Source: Rhodosalinus sp041365695 (GTDB taxonomy: Bacteria > Pseudomonadota > Alphaproteobacteria > Rhodobacterales > Rhodobacteraceae). Taken from it: a DNA stretch of 64,000 bases. Position 1 is the first letter of the stretch. Each line of letters opens with the position of its first letter. The stretch is from the NCBI RefSeq assembly GCF_041365695.1, contig NZ_JBGFSJ010000004.1, forward strand, positions 310,001 through 374,000, given 5' to 3'. Positions 48,410-56,913 of the stretch are shown one piece after another. Both the position numbers and the translations under genes were made by a program. Below the pieces are notes generated by a model. That model did no database searches and had not been told where the DNA came from. It saw only the letters and a program-made list of their open reading frames with translations.

Positions 48410-49168
48410 ATGAAGGTACTCGTGCCGGTGAAGCGCGTGATCGACTACAACGTCAAGGTCCGCGTCAAGGCGGACGGCAGCGGCGTCGATCTCGCCAACG
48501 TCAAGATGTCCATGAACCCGTTCGACGAGATCGCGGTGGAAGAGGCGATCCGCCTCAAGGAGGCCGGCAAGGCCGAAGAGGTGATCGCCGTGTCGATCGG
48601 CGTGAAGCAGGCGCAGGAGACGCTGCGCACCGCGCTCGCCATGGGCGCCGACCGCGCCATCCTGATCGTCGCCGCGGACGACGTGCACCAGGATATCGAG
48701 CCGCTCGCCGTGGCCAAGCTTCTGGCCAGGGTCGTGGAGGAAGAGCAGCCGGGCCTCGTGCTCTGCGGCAAGCAGGCGATCGACAACGACATGAACGCCA
48801 CCGGGCAGATGCTGGCCGCGCTTCTGGGCTGGAGCCAGGCGATGTACGCCAACGAGGTCGGGATCGAGGGCGACCACGCGGTCGTCACCCGTGAGGTGGA
48901 CGGTGGCCTTCAGACCCTGAAGGTCAAGCTGCCGACCATCATCTCCACCGACCTGCGCCTCAACGAGCCGCGCTATGCCTCGCTTCCCAACATCATGAAG
49001 GCGAAGAAGAAGCCGCTCGAGGAGAAGACGGCCGCGGATTACGGCGTGGACGTCGCGCCACGGCTCGAGGTCATCAAGACCAGCGAGCCCGAGACGCGCA
49101 AGGCCGGCGAGATGGTGGGCTCGGTCGACGAGCTCGTGTCGAAACTCAAGGAAGCGGGGGTGGTGTGA
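48410..49168 (+). CDS. etfB: Electron transfer flavoprotein subunit beta
   Basis: 252 residues. MKVLVPVKRVIDYNVKVRVKADGSGVD, NPFDEIAVEEAIRLKEAG, GADRAILI and LPTIISTDLRLNEPRYASLPNIMKAKKKPLE, the recognition-loop motif (LNEPRYASLPNIMKAKKK) that docks acyl-CoA dehydrogenases. With EtfA it carries electrons to ETF-ubiquinone oxidoreductase. Its TGA shares bases with the etfA ATG. The start follows GATAGGGAGAACC. Confidence 0.97.
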   Translation: MKVLVPVKRVIDYNVKVRVKADGSGVDLANVKMSMNPFDEIAVEEAIRLKEAGKAEEVIAVSIGVKQAQETLRTALAMGADRAILIVAADDVHQDIEPLAVAKLLARVVEEEQPGLVLCGKQAIDNDMNATGQMLAALLGWSQAMYANEVGIEGDHAVVTREVDGGLQTLKVKLPTIISTDLRLNEPRYASLPNIMKAKKKPLEEKTAADYGVDVAPRLEVIKTSEPETRKAGEMVGSVDELVSKLKEAGVV

Positions 49169-50097
49169 TGGCGGTTCTGCTGATTGCCGAGATCAACGAC
49201 GGGGCGCTCGCGTTCGACGCCACCGCGAAGGCGGCGACCGCCGCGAAGGAGCTGGGCGAGGTGACGATCCTGGCCTGCGGCGCGAGCGCGGCGGACGCCG
49301 CGGCCGAGGCGGCGAAGATCGACGGCGTCGCCAAGGTGCTCTGCGCCGAGGACGCGCTTTACGGCCACCGCCTGGCCGAGCCGGTCGCCGCGCTCGTGGC
49401 GGAGCTGGCGAAGGACTACGACCACGTCGTGGCCCCCGCGACCACCGACGCCAAGAACATCCTGCCCCGCATCGCGGCGCTGCTTGACGTCATGGTCATC
49501 ACCGACATCACGAAGGTGGTGGACGGCGACACGTTCGAGCGCCCGATCTACGCCGGAAACGCGATCCAGACGGTGAAGTCCTCCGATGCGAAGAAGGTCC
49601 TGTCCGTCCGGACCTCGACCTTCGACGCCGCCGGCGCCGGCAACTCCGCGCCCGTCGAGACCATCGGCGCCGCGGCCGATCCGGCGCTGTCGGAATGGGT
49701 CGAGGACAAGGTGGCGGAAAGCGACCGCCCCGAACTGACCTCGGCCGGCGTCGTCGTCTCCGGCGGTCGCGGCGTTGGCAGCCAGGAGGATTTCGCCCTC
49801 ATCGAGAAGCTTGCCGACAGGCTCAACGCGGCGGTGGGCGCAAGCCGCGCCGCGGTGGACTCGGGCTTTGCCCCGAACGACTGGCAGGTCGGGCAGACCG
49901 GCAAGGTGGTCGCGCCCGAGCTCTACATCGCCGTGGGCATCTCGGGGGCGATCCAGCACCTCGCGGGCATGAAGGACTCGAAGGTCATCGTCGCCATCAA
50001 CAAGGACGAGGAAGCGCCGATCTTCCAGGTCGCCGACTACGGCCTCGTCGCGGACCTGTTCGAGGCGCTGCCGGAACTCACCGAAAAGCTCGGCTGA
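49168..50097 (+). CDS. etfA: Electron transfer flavoprotein subunit alpha
   Basis: 309 residues. N-terminal Rossmann-like part VLLIAEINDGALAFDATAKAATAAKELG; the C-terminal FAD domain has VVSGGRGVGSQEDFALIEKLADRLNAAVGASRAAVDSGFAPNDWQVGQTGKVVAPELYIAVGISGAIQHLAGMKDSKVIVAINKDEEAPIFQVADYGLVADLFE. It works with EtfB as the acceptor for several dehydrogenases, probably including Mcd encoded about 10 kb away. A GTG one codon earlier could also start it; the ATG in TGATG is preferred. Confidence 0.97.
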   Translation: MAVLLIAEINDGALAFDATAKAATAAKELGEVTILACGASAADAAAEAAKIDGVAKVLCAEDALYGHRLAEPVAALVAELAKDYDHVVAPATTDAKNILPRIAALLDVMVITDITKVVDGDTFERPIYAGNAIQTVKSSDAKKVLSVRTSTFDAAGAGNSAPVETIGAAADPALSEWVEDKVAESDRPELTSAGVVVSGGRGVGSQEDFALIEKLADRLNAAVGASRAAVDSGFAPNDWQVGQTGKVVAPELYIAVGISGAIQHLAGMKDSKVIVAINKDEEAPIFQVADYGLVADLFEALPELTEKLG

Positions 50098-50120
50098 CCG
50101 GCGGAGCCGGACGGAACGCG

Positions 50121-50150
50121 AAGGCCCGCCCGCAGTGGCGGGCCTTTTCG
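50121..50150 (+). terminator. Intrinsic terminator behind etfA
   Basis: AAGGCCCGCC, six-base loop, GGCGGGCCTT, then TTCGTTT on the plus strand, 23 bases past the etfA stop. The convergent gene on the other strand ends three bases later and has no U-run in its direction. Confidence 0.88.
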
Positions 50151-50152
50151 TT

Positions 50153-50992
50153 TCAGCGATCCAGCAGCCCGCGCAGGACCGGCGCCAGCGCCTCGGCGGC
50201 CTCGGCGTGGGCGCGCGGCCCGGGCAGCCCCCGCGCCGCCGGGGCCTCCACGTCGCGGAACACCATGCCCTCCGTGCCGTCGGCGCGGGCGGCTTCGCTC
50301 GCCGCGACCTCCACCACGGTGGCGACGGCGGGCCGCAGGGCTTCGACCATCGCGCGCGTCACGAAGAGCGGTTCCGGCGCGCGGACCTCCACCGTCCGGA
50401 TCGGAAAGGTGTCAGGCGAATGCTCCGCGAACCACAGAAGCACGACAGGCGCCCCGATCCGCTCGATTAGCGTGCGCATCCTTGCAAGCCATGCCGTCCG
50501 CATCTCTTCGCGGAGGGTGGCAAACCGTTTCGGGCAGCGCGCGGCAACGGTCGACAGCATGTGCCCGGTGAAATGGAACTCCGTGAAGTCCACCTCCGGG
50601 AAGATCGACCGCATCAGGTCCGATACGCGCACGAAACGGTCGTTCCGGCGCGGATGCACGCTGTAGAAGCGGTTGCTGAGGCTTTGCGCGCCCATCACCT
50701 GCACCACGGCGAGCCGCGCGCCCGCCGCCGCCTCCAGCACCGCGGCGTCGTTCGCGAAGGCGTCGACGCCCGCGTTGACGACGCCGAAATTGAGACAGGT
50801 CTTGCCGAGCGGCTCTTCCAGAAGGTCCGGGAAGGGCCGGAGCACGAACTTGCCGAAGGTCTCCGTGCCGCCGAGGCAGGCGACGTAGTCGTCCGGCGGC
50901 GGCCGGCGGGGCCCGCGAAACAGGAGTTTGGAGCTTCCGTAACGATACGGAGCGTAATCGAGCCCTGCGCGGCCCGGCATTGCGTAGGTCAT
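50153..50992 (-). CDS. DUF6473-type protein of unknown function
   Basis: 279 residues. The N-terminus GLDYAPYRYGSSKLLFRGPRRPPPDDYVACLGGTETFGKFVLRPFPDLLEEPLGKTCLNFGVVNAGVDAF is the hallmark of the DUF6473 family found in Rhodobacterales. GGTE and NFGVVNAG, together with a later HSPD, resemble an SGNH-hydrolase-like fold, but the catalytic set is not certain. No signal peptide. It is divergent from the 3-hydroxybutyryl-CoA dehydrogenase gene. Start MTYAMPG was chosen by family comparison; the longer open frame upstream overlaps the divergent gene. Confidence 0.8.
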   Translation of the reverse strand: MTYAMPGRAGLDYAPYRYGSSKLLFRGPRRPPPDDYVACLGGTETFGKFVLRPFPDLLEEPLGKTCLNFGVVNAGVDAFANDAAVLEAAAGARLAVVQVMGAQSLSNRFYSVHPRRNDRFVRVSDLMRSIFPEVDFTEFHFTGHMLSTVAARCPKRFATLREEMRTAWLARMRTLIERIGAPVVLLWFAEHSPDTFPIRTVEVRAPEPLFVTRAMVEALRPAVATVVEVAASEAARADGTEGMVFRDVEAPAARGLPGPRAHAEAAEALAPVLRGLLDR

Positions 50993-51193
50993 CACACCCA
51001 CCACTTTTCTTCTCACCCGGCAGGCAGAGTCGCGGCGCACCGTTGACAATCGGCTAAACGCCCAATTCGCCGAAACTTTTCGAATCCCGCGCGGACTTGG
51101 CAAAGCGGCCCCGCTGCCCCTATGGTCACGCACAACAGAAAGCCCTGCGGCGGGACGGCGCGCGGCACGAACCGGATCAGAGGAGCGGTGAGC

Positions 51194-52069
51194 ATGGAAA
51201 TCGCGAGCGTCGGCATCGTGGGCGCCGGGCAGATGGGCAACGGGATCGCGCATGTCATGGCGCTCGCCGGGTACGACGTGCTCCTGAACGATGTCAGCCA
51301 GGAGGCGCTGGACGACGCGCTCGCGCTGATCGACAGGAACCTGTCGCGTCAGGTCTCCCGCGGGAAGATCACCGACGAGGAGAAGACCGCCGCGCTCGCC
51401 CGGATCCGGCCCACCCTCGAACTCACCGAACTCGGCCAGACGGACCTCGTGATCGAGGCCGCGACAGAGCGCGAGGAGGTCAAGCAGAAGATCTTCGACA
51501 CGCTGCACGCGCATCTCAAGCCGGAAACGATCCTGACCTCGAACACCTCCTCGATCTCGATCACCCGGCTCGCCAGCCGCACCGACCGGCCGGAGAAGTT
51601 CATGGGCTTCCACTTCATGAACCCGGTTCCGGTGATGCAGCTTGTCGAGCTCATTCGCGGGATCGCCACCGACGAGGAGACGTTCAAGGCCTGCAAGACG
51701 GTTGTCGACCGGCTTGGCAAGACCGCGGCCTCGGCGGAGGATTTCCCCGCCTTCATCGTCAACCGCATTCTCATGCCGATGATCAACGAGGCCGTCTACA
51801 CGCTTTACGAGGGCGTCGGCAGCGTCGAATCGATCGACCAGTCCATGAAGCTCGGCGCGAACCACCCGATGGGGCCGCTCGAGCTGGCCGACTTCATCGG
51901 GCTCGATACCTGCCTTGCAATCATGAACGTGCTGCACGAGGGCCTGGCCGACACGAAATACCGGCCCTGCCCGCTGCTCACGAAATACGTCGAGGCCGGG
52001 TGGCTGGGCCGCAAGACGCAGCGCGGCTTCTACGACTACCGCGGCGAGACGCCGGTGCCCACGCGCTGA
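51194..52069 (+). CDS. hbd: 3-Hydroxybutyryl-CoA dehydrogenase
   Basis: 291 residues. NAD(P)-binding MEIASVGIVGAGQMGNGIAHVMALAGYDV (GAGQMG 10-15), the active-site region SITRLASRTDRPEKFMGFHFMNPVPVMQLVELI, where His of GFHFMNP is the catalytic His, and PAFIVNRILMPMINEAVYTLYEGV. This is the single-domain FadB2/Hbd/PaaH form. It would oxidise or reduce 3-hydroxybutyryl-CoA in butyrate, PHB or ethylmalonyl-CoA metabolism. An in-frame GTG two codons upstream is possible. It ends seven bases before the convergent acyltransferase gene. Confidence 0.94.
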   Translation: MEIASVGIVGAGQMGNGIAHVMALAGYDVLLNDVSQEALDDALALIDRNLSRQVSRGKITDEEKTAALARIRPTLELTELGQTDLVIEAATEREEVKQKIFDTLHAHLKPETILTSNTSSISITRLASRTDRPEKFMGFHFMNPVPVMQLVELIRGIATDEETFKACKTVVDRLGKTAASAEDFPAFIVNRILMPMINEAVYTLYEGVGSVESIDQSMKLGANHPMGPLELADFIGLDTCLAIMNVLHEGLADTKYRPCPLLTKYVEAGWLGRKTQRGFYDYRGETPVPTR

Positions 52070-52076
52070 TCGCTTC

Positions 52077-53021
52077 TCAGCGGCTGTTCGCCGTGCCCGG
52101 GCGCGTCAGCGGGGCGGACCCGACCCCGGGCGGCCGCGCGCTTCCGGTGTGCCCGACCGACAGCGTGCGCTCGCGCAGCCATGCCACGAAGCCGCGCGGA
52201 TTGTCGGCCCAGCGCTGGATTTCGTCCCGCTCGATCACCTCGCCCACCCTGGGCGCTTGCGGACGGTTCAGCGCGTGCACGACCTCGTGCAGAAGCAGCC
52301 CCTGCCGCAGCGTCGCCGAGATGCGGTTGGCCATCTGGTACCACCGCGAGTTCTGTCCGGGGAAATACACCGGCAGCACCCGGGCGCCCGAGCGCTGGAT
52401 CATCTTCGCGGTGAAAGGGTTCCACTCCGCCTCGACGGCCGGGCCGAACAGGGTTCGGGACGCCGCAACGACACCCGACGGGAAGAGCACGATCGCGCCG
52501 CCGTCCTTCAGATGCGCCATCGCGCGTTTGCGCATCTCCAGGTTCTGCTGAAGCGCGCCCTCCTCATGGGCGAAGGGCACCGGGATCATGAAATGCTCGA
52601 TCTCGCCCACGCCGGTCAGCAGCGAGCGCGTGAGAATCTTGTAGTCGGTGCGGCGGCGCCCCACCAGTTCGGCGAGGACCATGCCGTCCACCAGCCCGTG
52701 AGGGTGGTTCGCGGTGATGACGAGCGGCCCCTCCCGGGGAATGCGCGCGATCTCCTCCGGCGGCGTCTCGAGCTCGATCCCCATCGTGTCGAGCGCCTGT
52801 TTCCAGAAGGCCTGGCCGCAGGGCACGCCCATCGCCTCGAATGTCCGGATGAGGCGCAGAAGCTTCATCTTGCCCGTCAGCAACTCCATCGCCTGGATGG
52901 TCCGGACCTGGAGGGGATTGGTGAAGGTGTTGGCATAGCTCAGCCGCCGCCGGTCATAGGGGCGGTCGGACAGGTTGGACCCGTCGCCCTGCCCCCGCAC
53001 GACATCGGGACGGTTGTGCAT
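52077..53021 (-). CDS. Lysophospholipid acyltransferase-family protein
   Basis: 314 residues. Acyltransferase block 1 is NHPHGLVDG at 105-113, a variant of the HX4D box where His106 and Asp112 have five residues between them, a spacing seen in the hemolysin-like subgroup. Block 2 is RRTDYKILTRSLL, block 3 VLFPSGVVAAS (FPSG, substrate site). The remaining N-terminal 95 residues are less conserved and no membrane helix is obvious. Probably acylates a lysophospholipid or ornithine lipid precursor. Start uncertain: GTG two codons before the ATG lies in the same frame. It follows HPr by 61 bases and may be co-transcribed. Confidence 0.8.
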   Translation of the reverse strand: MHNRPDVVRGQGDGSNLSDRPYDRRRLSYANTFTNPLQVRTIQAMELLTGKMKLLRLIRTFEAMGVPCGQAFWKQALDTMGIELETPPEEIARIPREGPLVITANHPHGLVDGMVLAELVGRRRTDYKILTRSLLTGVGEIEHFMIPVPFAHEEGALQQNLEMRKRAMAHLKDGGAIVLFPSGVVAASRTLFGPAVEAEWNPFTAKMIQRSGARVLPVYFPGQNSRWYQMANRISATLRQGLLLHEVVHALNRPQAPRVGEVIERDEIQRWADNPRGFVAWLRERTLSVGHTGSARPPGVGSAPLTRPGTANSR

Positions 53022-53082
53022 CAGCACGGGACGGTGCTGCGAGCTGTCAACCAAACTGCCGGACCTCCCTCGCCCTGCCGGT

Positions 53083-53364
53083 TCACATGTCCTCGCCGAA
53101 ACGGTCGGCCACCAGAGCCTCCAGCGCGTCCGCCAGCGCGACGGCATCGGGTCCGGACGTCTGAACCTGAATAGAGGTTCCCCTGGAGGCTGCCAACATC
53201 AAAAGCCCCATGATCGAGTCCCCCGATGCCATGTGCCCGTCGCGGCTGATCTCCGCCGTCGCGTCGAAGCCCTCGACCACCTCGACGAGCTTGGCGGAGG
53301 CGCGCGCGTGCAGCCCCTTCTCGTTGACGATCTTCAGGACACGGGTGGTGCAATCGCTCGGCAT
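53083..53364 (-). CDS. ptsH: Phosphocarrier protein HPr
   Basis: 93 residues. Phosphorylation site NEKGLHARASAK with His19 and the regulatory serine in GDSIMGLLMLAASRG at Ser50, which HprK can phosphorylate. It passes phosphate from enzyme I to EIIA. It is downstream of the EIIA(Man) gene by eight bases, the last PTS part in this cluster. No enzyme I or sugar permease is in the window. Confidence 0.95.
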   Translation of the reverse strand: MPSDCTTRVLKIVNEKGLHARASAKLVEVVEGFDATAEISRDGHMASGDSIMGLLMLAASRGTSIQVQTSGPDAVALADALEALVADRFGEDM

Positions 53365-53372
53365 GGCTGGGC

Positions 53373-53777
53373 CTAGTCAAGGGAAATGTTCTGGCTGTCA
53401 ATATACTTCCGCCCCGCCTCGAGCGCGTCCCGCACCGCCTCCGCGAGGCCGAGATGGCGCGACTTGGACAGCTTGATCAGCATCGGCAGGTTGGCGCCGT
53501 AGAGAATGCGCCGGTCGGCCGGCGCGCTGGCGCGCAGCGACAGATTGGAGGGCGAGCCGCCGAACATGTCGGTCACGATCACGACGCCTCCGCCCTCGTC
53601 CACCGCGTCGGCCGCGGCGCAGATCTCGCGCTGCTTGGCGTCGCGGTCATGGTCGGCCTCGATGGAAATGGCACGGATGCCTTTCTGCGCACCCACCACG
53701 TGCTCGACGGCGGCGAGGTATTCCCGCGCAAGCCCGCCATGGGCGACGATCACGATGCCGATCACGGGGTGTTTCAC
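53373..53777 (-). CDS. PTS EIIA component, mannose family (ManX-type)
   Basis: 134 residues. IGIVIVAHGGLAREYLAAVEHVVG with the phosphorylated His13, and VVIVTDMFGGSPSNLSL, the usual EIIA(Man) signatures; SDADHDRDAKQ-like stretch follows. In Alphaproteobacteria this protein has no EIIB/C partner and seems to have a regulatory role. Its ATG overlaps the rapZ stop by four bases. Confidence 0.94.
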   Translation of the reverse strand: MKHPVIGIVIVAHGGLAREYLAAVEHVVGAQKGIRAISIEADHDRDAKQREICAAADAVDEGGGVVIVTDMFGGSPSNLSLRASAPADRRILYGANLPMLIKLSKSRHLGLAEAVRDALEAGRKYIDSQNISLD

Positions 53778-54709
53778 GCCGCTGGCGCTCCCTCCGGTGC
53801 GGGCCCGGCGGCGGGATCGTCCTGCCGCTCCAGTTCGCGATGCCTTATTGACACCGGCCAGCCGGCCTCTGCAAGGGCAGCGGCCATGTCCTCGGCCGCC
53901 GCGACGGATCGGTGCCGCCCGCCGGTGCAGCCGAAGGCGACGGTGACATGCGCCTTGCCCTCCTCCCCGTAGGCCGGGAGAAGGAGGCCGAGCAGGTCCC
54001 AGAGGCGGCCGAAGAAGGCCGCGTATCGCGCATCGGCGCGCACATGCGCGGCCACCTCCGGATCGGTTCCGTCACGGTGGCGCAACTCCGGCTGCCAGTG
54101 CGGATTGACCAGGAAGCGGCAGTCGAAAAGAAGATCCGCCCCGGGCGGGAGCCCCCGCTTGTAGGAGAAGGACTGCACCGAAACCGCGAGCGTCCCGCCG
54201 TTCTCCGGGGCGCACCAATGCCGGATCTCCGCGCGAAGTTCGTGCGGGGTAAGTTCGGAACTGTCGATGAGGATGTCGGCGCGCGCGCGCACCGGCGCGA
54301 GAAGGTCGATCTCGCGCGCGATGCCGTCCTGCGGCGTCTCCGCGGGGGCGAGCGGATGGCGGCGCCGGGTCTCCGAGTAGCGGCGCAGCAGCACGTCCGG
54401 CCGACAATCGAGATAAAGCAGGTCGCCCGCGACACCGTCCAGCCCGGCAAGCCAGTCCGCCAGTTCGAGCATGGCCGCGACCGAGAAATCGCGGTTGCGC
54501 GCATCGATGCCAAGGGCGAGTGGCCGGCGCGGCGGCGGCCCCGACAAGAGACGCGGCAGCAATCCGAGCGGCAGGTTGTCGATCGCCTCGTAGCCCAGAT
54601 CCTCGAGCGCGTTGATCGCGGTGGTGCGGCCCGCGCCAGCGGGCCCGGTCACCAGCACCACGCGCTGCCGCGGGATCGACGTGGTTTCCATGTCCTCTGT
54701 TACGGGCAT
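53774..54709 (-). CDS. rapZ: RapZ family nucleotide-binding protein
   Basis: 311 residues. N-terminal P-loop-like GPAGAGRTTAINALEDLGYEAIDNLP (22-47); Arg28 replaces the usual Lys. The middle contains YLDCRPDVLLRRYSETRRRHPLAP, and the C-terminal RNA/sugar-binding half holds SFSYKRGLPPGADLLFDCRFLVNPHW and the conserved VAFGCTGGRHRSVAAAEDMA. In E. coli RapZ directs glmZ/glmY RNA decay; alphaproteobacterial members lie in PTS clusters and their function is less clear. It begins six bases behind hprK, with GAGG upstream. Confidence 0.94.
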   Translation of the reverse strand: MPVTEDMETTSIPRQRVVLVTGPAGAGRTTAINALEDLGYEAIDNLPLGLLPRLLSGPPPRRPLALGIDARNRDFSVAAMLELADWLAGLDGVAGDLLYLDCRPDVLLRRYSETRRRHPLAPAETPQDGIAREIDLLAPVRARADILIDSSELTPHELRAEIRHWCAPENGGTLAVSVQSFSYKRGLPPGADLLFDCRFLVNPHWQPELRHRDGTDPEVAAHVRADARYAAFFGRLWDLLGLLLPAYGEEGKAHVTVAFGCTGGRHRSVAAAEDMAAALAEAGWPVSIRHRELERQDDPAAGPAPEGAPAA

Positions 54710-54714
54710 ATGCC

Positions 54715-55191
54715 TCACGCGAAGCGACCGCAGGTCAGGTATTGCAGTATCGCGGCCGGAAAATGGCCCGCCTCGGAATTGTGAACCACCGGCAGGGACA
54801 CGCCAAGAAGATCCCGCCGGCGCAGGGGCGGCAGCCGCGCGGTCTCGGTGCGGTCGAGATCCACCAGCAGGCCGAGCAGCGTGGGCCCGGCCGCCCGCGC
54901 GTGCAGAAGGCCGACGCCCCGCGCCTCCACCAGGCCGCGCAGCGCGGGGGGCGCGTCCGCCACGATATGCGGGCCGGCGCGGCGCACCACGACGCGATCG
55001 TCCGCCACAAGCAGCGCACCCCGCGCGAGGCATTCCAGCGCGAGCCGCGACTTTCCCGCCCCCGAACGCCCGAGGACCAGGGCAGCGCGGCCCTGAAGGG
55101 CGATGCAGGCCGCGTGCAGCACCGTTTCCTCCGGACGGGGGTCGGGCGACGCCTCGCCCGCGATTTGGGAAGGGCGGGCGGCGTCGGGCAC
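54715..55191 (-). CDS. hprK: HPr kinase/phosphorylase, short alphaproteobacterial form
   Basis: 158 residues. Only the C-terminal kinase domain of the Gram-positive enzyme is present: Walker A GRSGAGKS (41-48), then LALECLARGALLVADDRVVVRRAG (the ADDRV acid motif) and LPLVVHNSEAGHF-like tail LPVVHNSEAGHFPAAIL. It should phosphorylate or dephosphorylate Ser of HPr. The short length is the normal form in this class, not a truncation. It stands between chvG and rapZ. Confidence 0.92.
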   Translation of the reverse strand: MPDAARPSQIAGEASPDPRPEETVLHAACIALQGRAALVLGRSGAGKSRLALECLARGALLVADDRVVVRRAGPHIVADAPPALRGLVEARGVGLLHARAAGPTLLGLLVDLDRTETARLPPLRRRDLLGVSLPVVHNSEAGHFPAAILQYLTCGRFA

Positions 55192-55194
55192 GGC

Positions 55195-56910
55195 TCAGAT
55201 CGGCAGGCCGACCACGAAGCGCGCGCCCAGCGGCTCCGAAGTCGGGTCGGCCTCCGTGGGACGGATGTTCTCGGCCCAGATCACGCCGCCATGGGCAACC
55301 ACGATCTGCTCGGAGATGGCGAGGCCCAGGCCGGAGTTGTTGCCGAAATCGTCCCCGGGCCGCTCCGAGTAGAAGCGCTTGAAGATCATTTTCTCGGCGC
55401 CGGCCGGGATGCCGGGGCCGGTATCCTCCACCACCACGAGCACGCGGTTGTCGCGGCGGCGCGCCCACATCCGGATCGCGTCACCCTCTTGGCAGAAGCT
55501 GATGGCGTTGGTGATGAGGTTCACGAAGACCTGCGCGAGCCGCGCCTCGAGCCCGTGCACGATGATCTTCTCGTCGGGCAGGTCGAGGATGAAGTCGATG
55601 TTCTTGGCGCGCGCCTCCTGGCCGAGGTACTGGCCCAGGTTGTCGAGCATCTTGCAGAGATCGAAGGCCTCTTCCTCTTCCTTCACAAGCTCGCTGTCCA
55701 GCCGCGACGCGTTGGAGATGTCGCTCACCAGCCGGTCGAGCCGCCGCACGTCATGGTCGATCACGTCCAGGAGCTTCTGGCGGTGATCCTCGCGGCTGGC
55801 CACGCGCAGCGTTCCCACCGCCGAACGCAGGCTCGCGAGCGGGTTCTTGATCTCGTGCGCCACGTCCGCGGCGAATTGCTCGTTGGCGTCGATCCGTTCG
55901 TAAAGCGCGTTGACCATGCCCCGAAGCGCGCCGGACAGGCGGCCGATCTCGTCGGGGCGCGCGGTGAGGTCGGGGATGCGCACGCGGCCCGGCCCGCCCA
56001 TGCGCCCATGTTCCCGCCGGTCGCCGATCTCGGCGGCGGCAGCAAGCTCGTGGAGCGGGTTGGCGATGGTCGACGCCAGCACGAGGCTCAGGCCGATGGA
56101 GACGAGGATCGCCACGACGAACATCTGCAACACGCGCTCGCGCTCCGCGCGCACCATCTGGTCGATCTCGCCGGCCGCGCTCGCCATGGCGACGACGCCC
56201 ACGGCGCGCCCGTCCAGCATCACGGGGGTCGCAACGGTGATGACGCTGCCGCCGGTCGTGCCCGTCGCCGTCTCCACGACCGTCCGTCCCGAAAGCGCCG
56301 CAGTCACCGCCGGGCCAAGCTGGGCCTCGACCGAGACTACCGGCGCGTCGCCGACGAGGTTCGCGGCCCCCTCCAGCATGTCCCAGAGCCGGGACAGCGT
56401 GTCCGAGAGAACGGTGCGCGCCGCTTCCTCGCGGAGCAGCCGCAGGGGTTCCGACCCGGTTTGCCCCTCGCGGTGCGCGATCGGGGTCCCGGCCTCATCG
56501 AAGACGAAAACCTCCACCCCGCGGCGCAGGTCGAGCCCGTCCAGCGTCCGAGGGGGGGCGAGCCCTTCCTCGCCGCCGAGCGAGGTCGGCCCATCCGCGC
56601 CGAGCTGCGCCTCGAACACATCGGCCACGAGCTCCACCTCGCCGACGAGCCCCGCGGCCCTCTGCAGCGCGAGACTGTCACGGGAGGAATTGAGATACAG
56701 GATGCCCGCGACGAGGATGTTCAGGGCGATCAGGTTGAAGACGATGATCTTCCTGGTCAGCGGAGATCGGCGCAACGACAGGAGCCCGCGCCGCTCGCGC
56801 GGGGTATCGCGGAGCGTACCGTCGGGCGCGACCCAGTCCTCGCCCAGGACGAGATCGGCGTCGCGCCTTTTCGGGGCCTGCCCCAAGCCCGTGCCCTCCG
56901 CCAGAGCCAT
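55195..56910 (-). CDS. chvG: Sensor histidine kinase ChvG
   Basis: 571 residues. Cytosolic N-terminus, membrane helix 1 (KIIVFNLIALNILVAGILYLN, about 54-74), a periplasmic sensor of about 190 residues, helix 2 (VLQMFVVAILVSIGLSLVLAST), HAMP domain, then the dimerisation/phosphoacceptor helix FAADVAHEIKNPLASLR with His352. ATPase motifs: NLITNAISFC (N box), DTGPGIP (G1), RFYSERPG and GLGLAISEQIVVAHGG (G2). ChvG/ExoS kinases respond to acid and host or stress cues and phosphorylate ChvI. Three bases lie between chvG stop and chvI. Confidence 0.94.
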   Translation of the reverse strand: MALAEGTGLGQAPKRRDADLVLGEDWVAPDGTLRDTPRERRGLLSLRRSPLTRKIIVFNLIALNILVAGILYLNSSRDSLALQRAAGLVGEVELVADVFEAQLGADGPTSLGGEEGLAPPRTLDGLDLRRGVEVFVFDEAGTPIAHREGQTGSEPLRLLREEAARTVLSDTLSRLWDMLEGAANLVGDAPVVSVEAQLGPAVTAALSGRTVVETATGTTGGSVITVATPVMLDGRAVGVVAMASAAGEIDQMVRAERERVLQMFVVAILVSIGLSLVLASTIANPLHELAAAAEIGDRREHGRMGGPGRVRIPDLTARPDEIGRLSGALRGMVNALYERIDANEQFAADVAHEIKNPLASLRSAVGTLRVASREDHRQKLLDVIDHDVRRLDRLVSDISNASRLDSELVKEEEEAFDLCKMLDNLGQYLGQEARAKNIDFILDLPDEKIIVHGLEARLAQVFVNLITNAISFCQEGDAIRMWARRRDNRVLVVVEDTGPGIPAGAEKMIFKRFYSERPGDDFGNNSGLGLAISEQIVVAHGGVIWAENIRPTEADPTSEPLGARFVVGLPI

Positions 56911-56913
56911 CCG

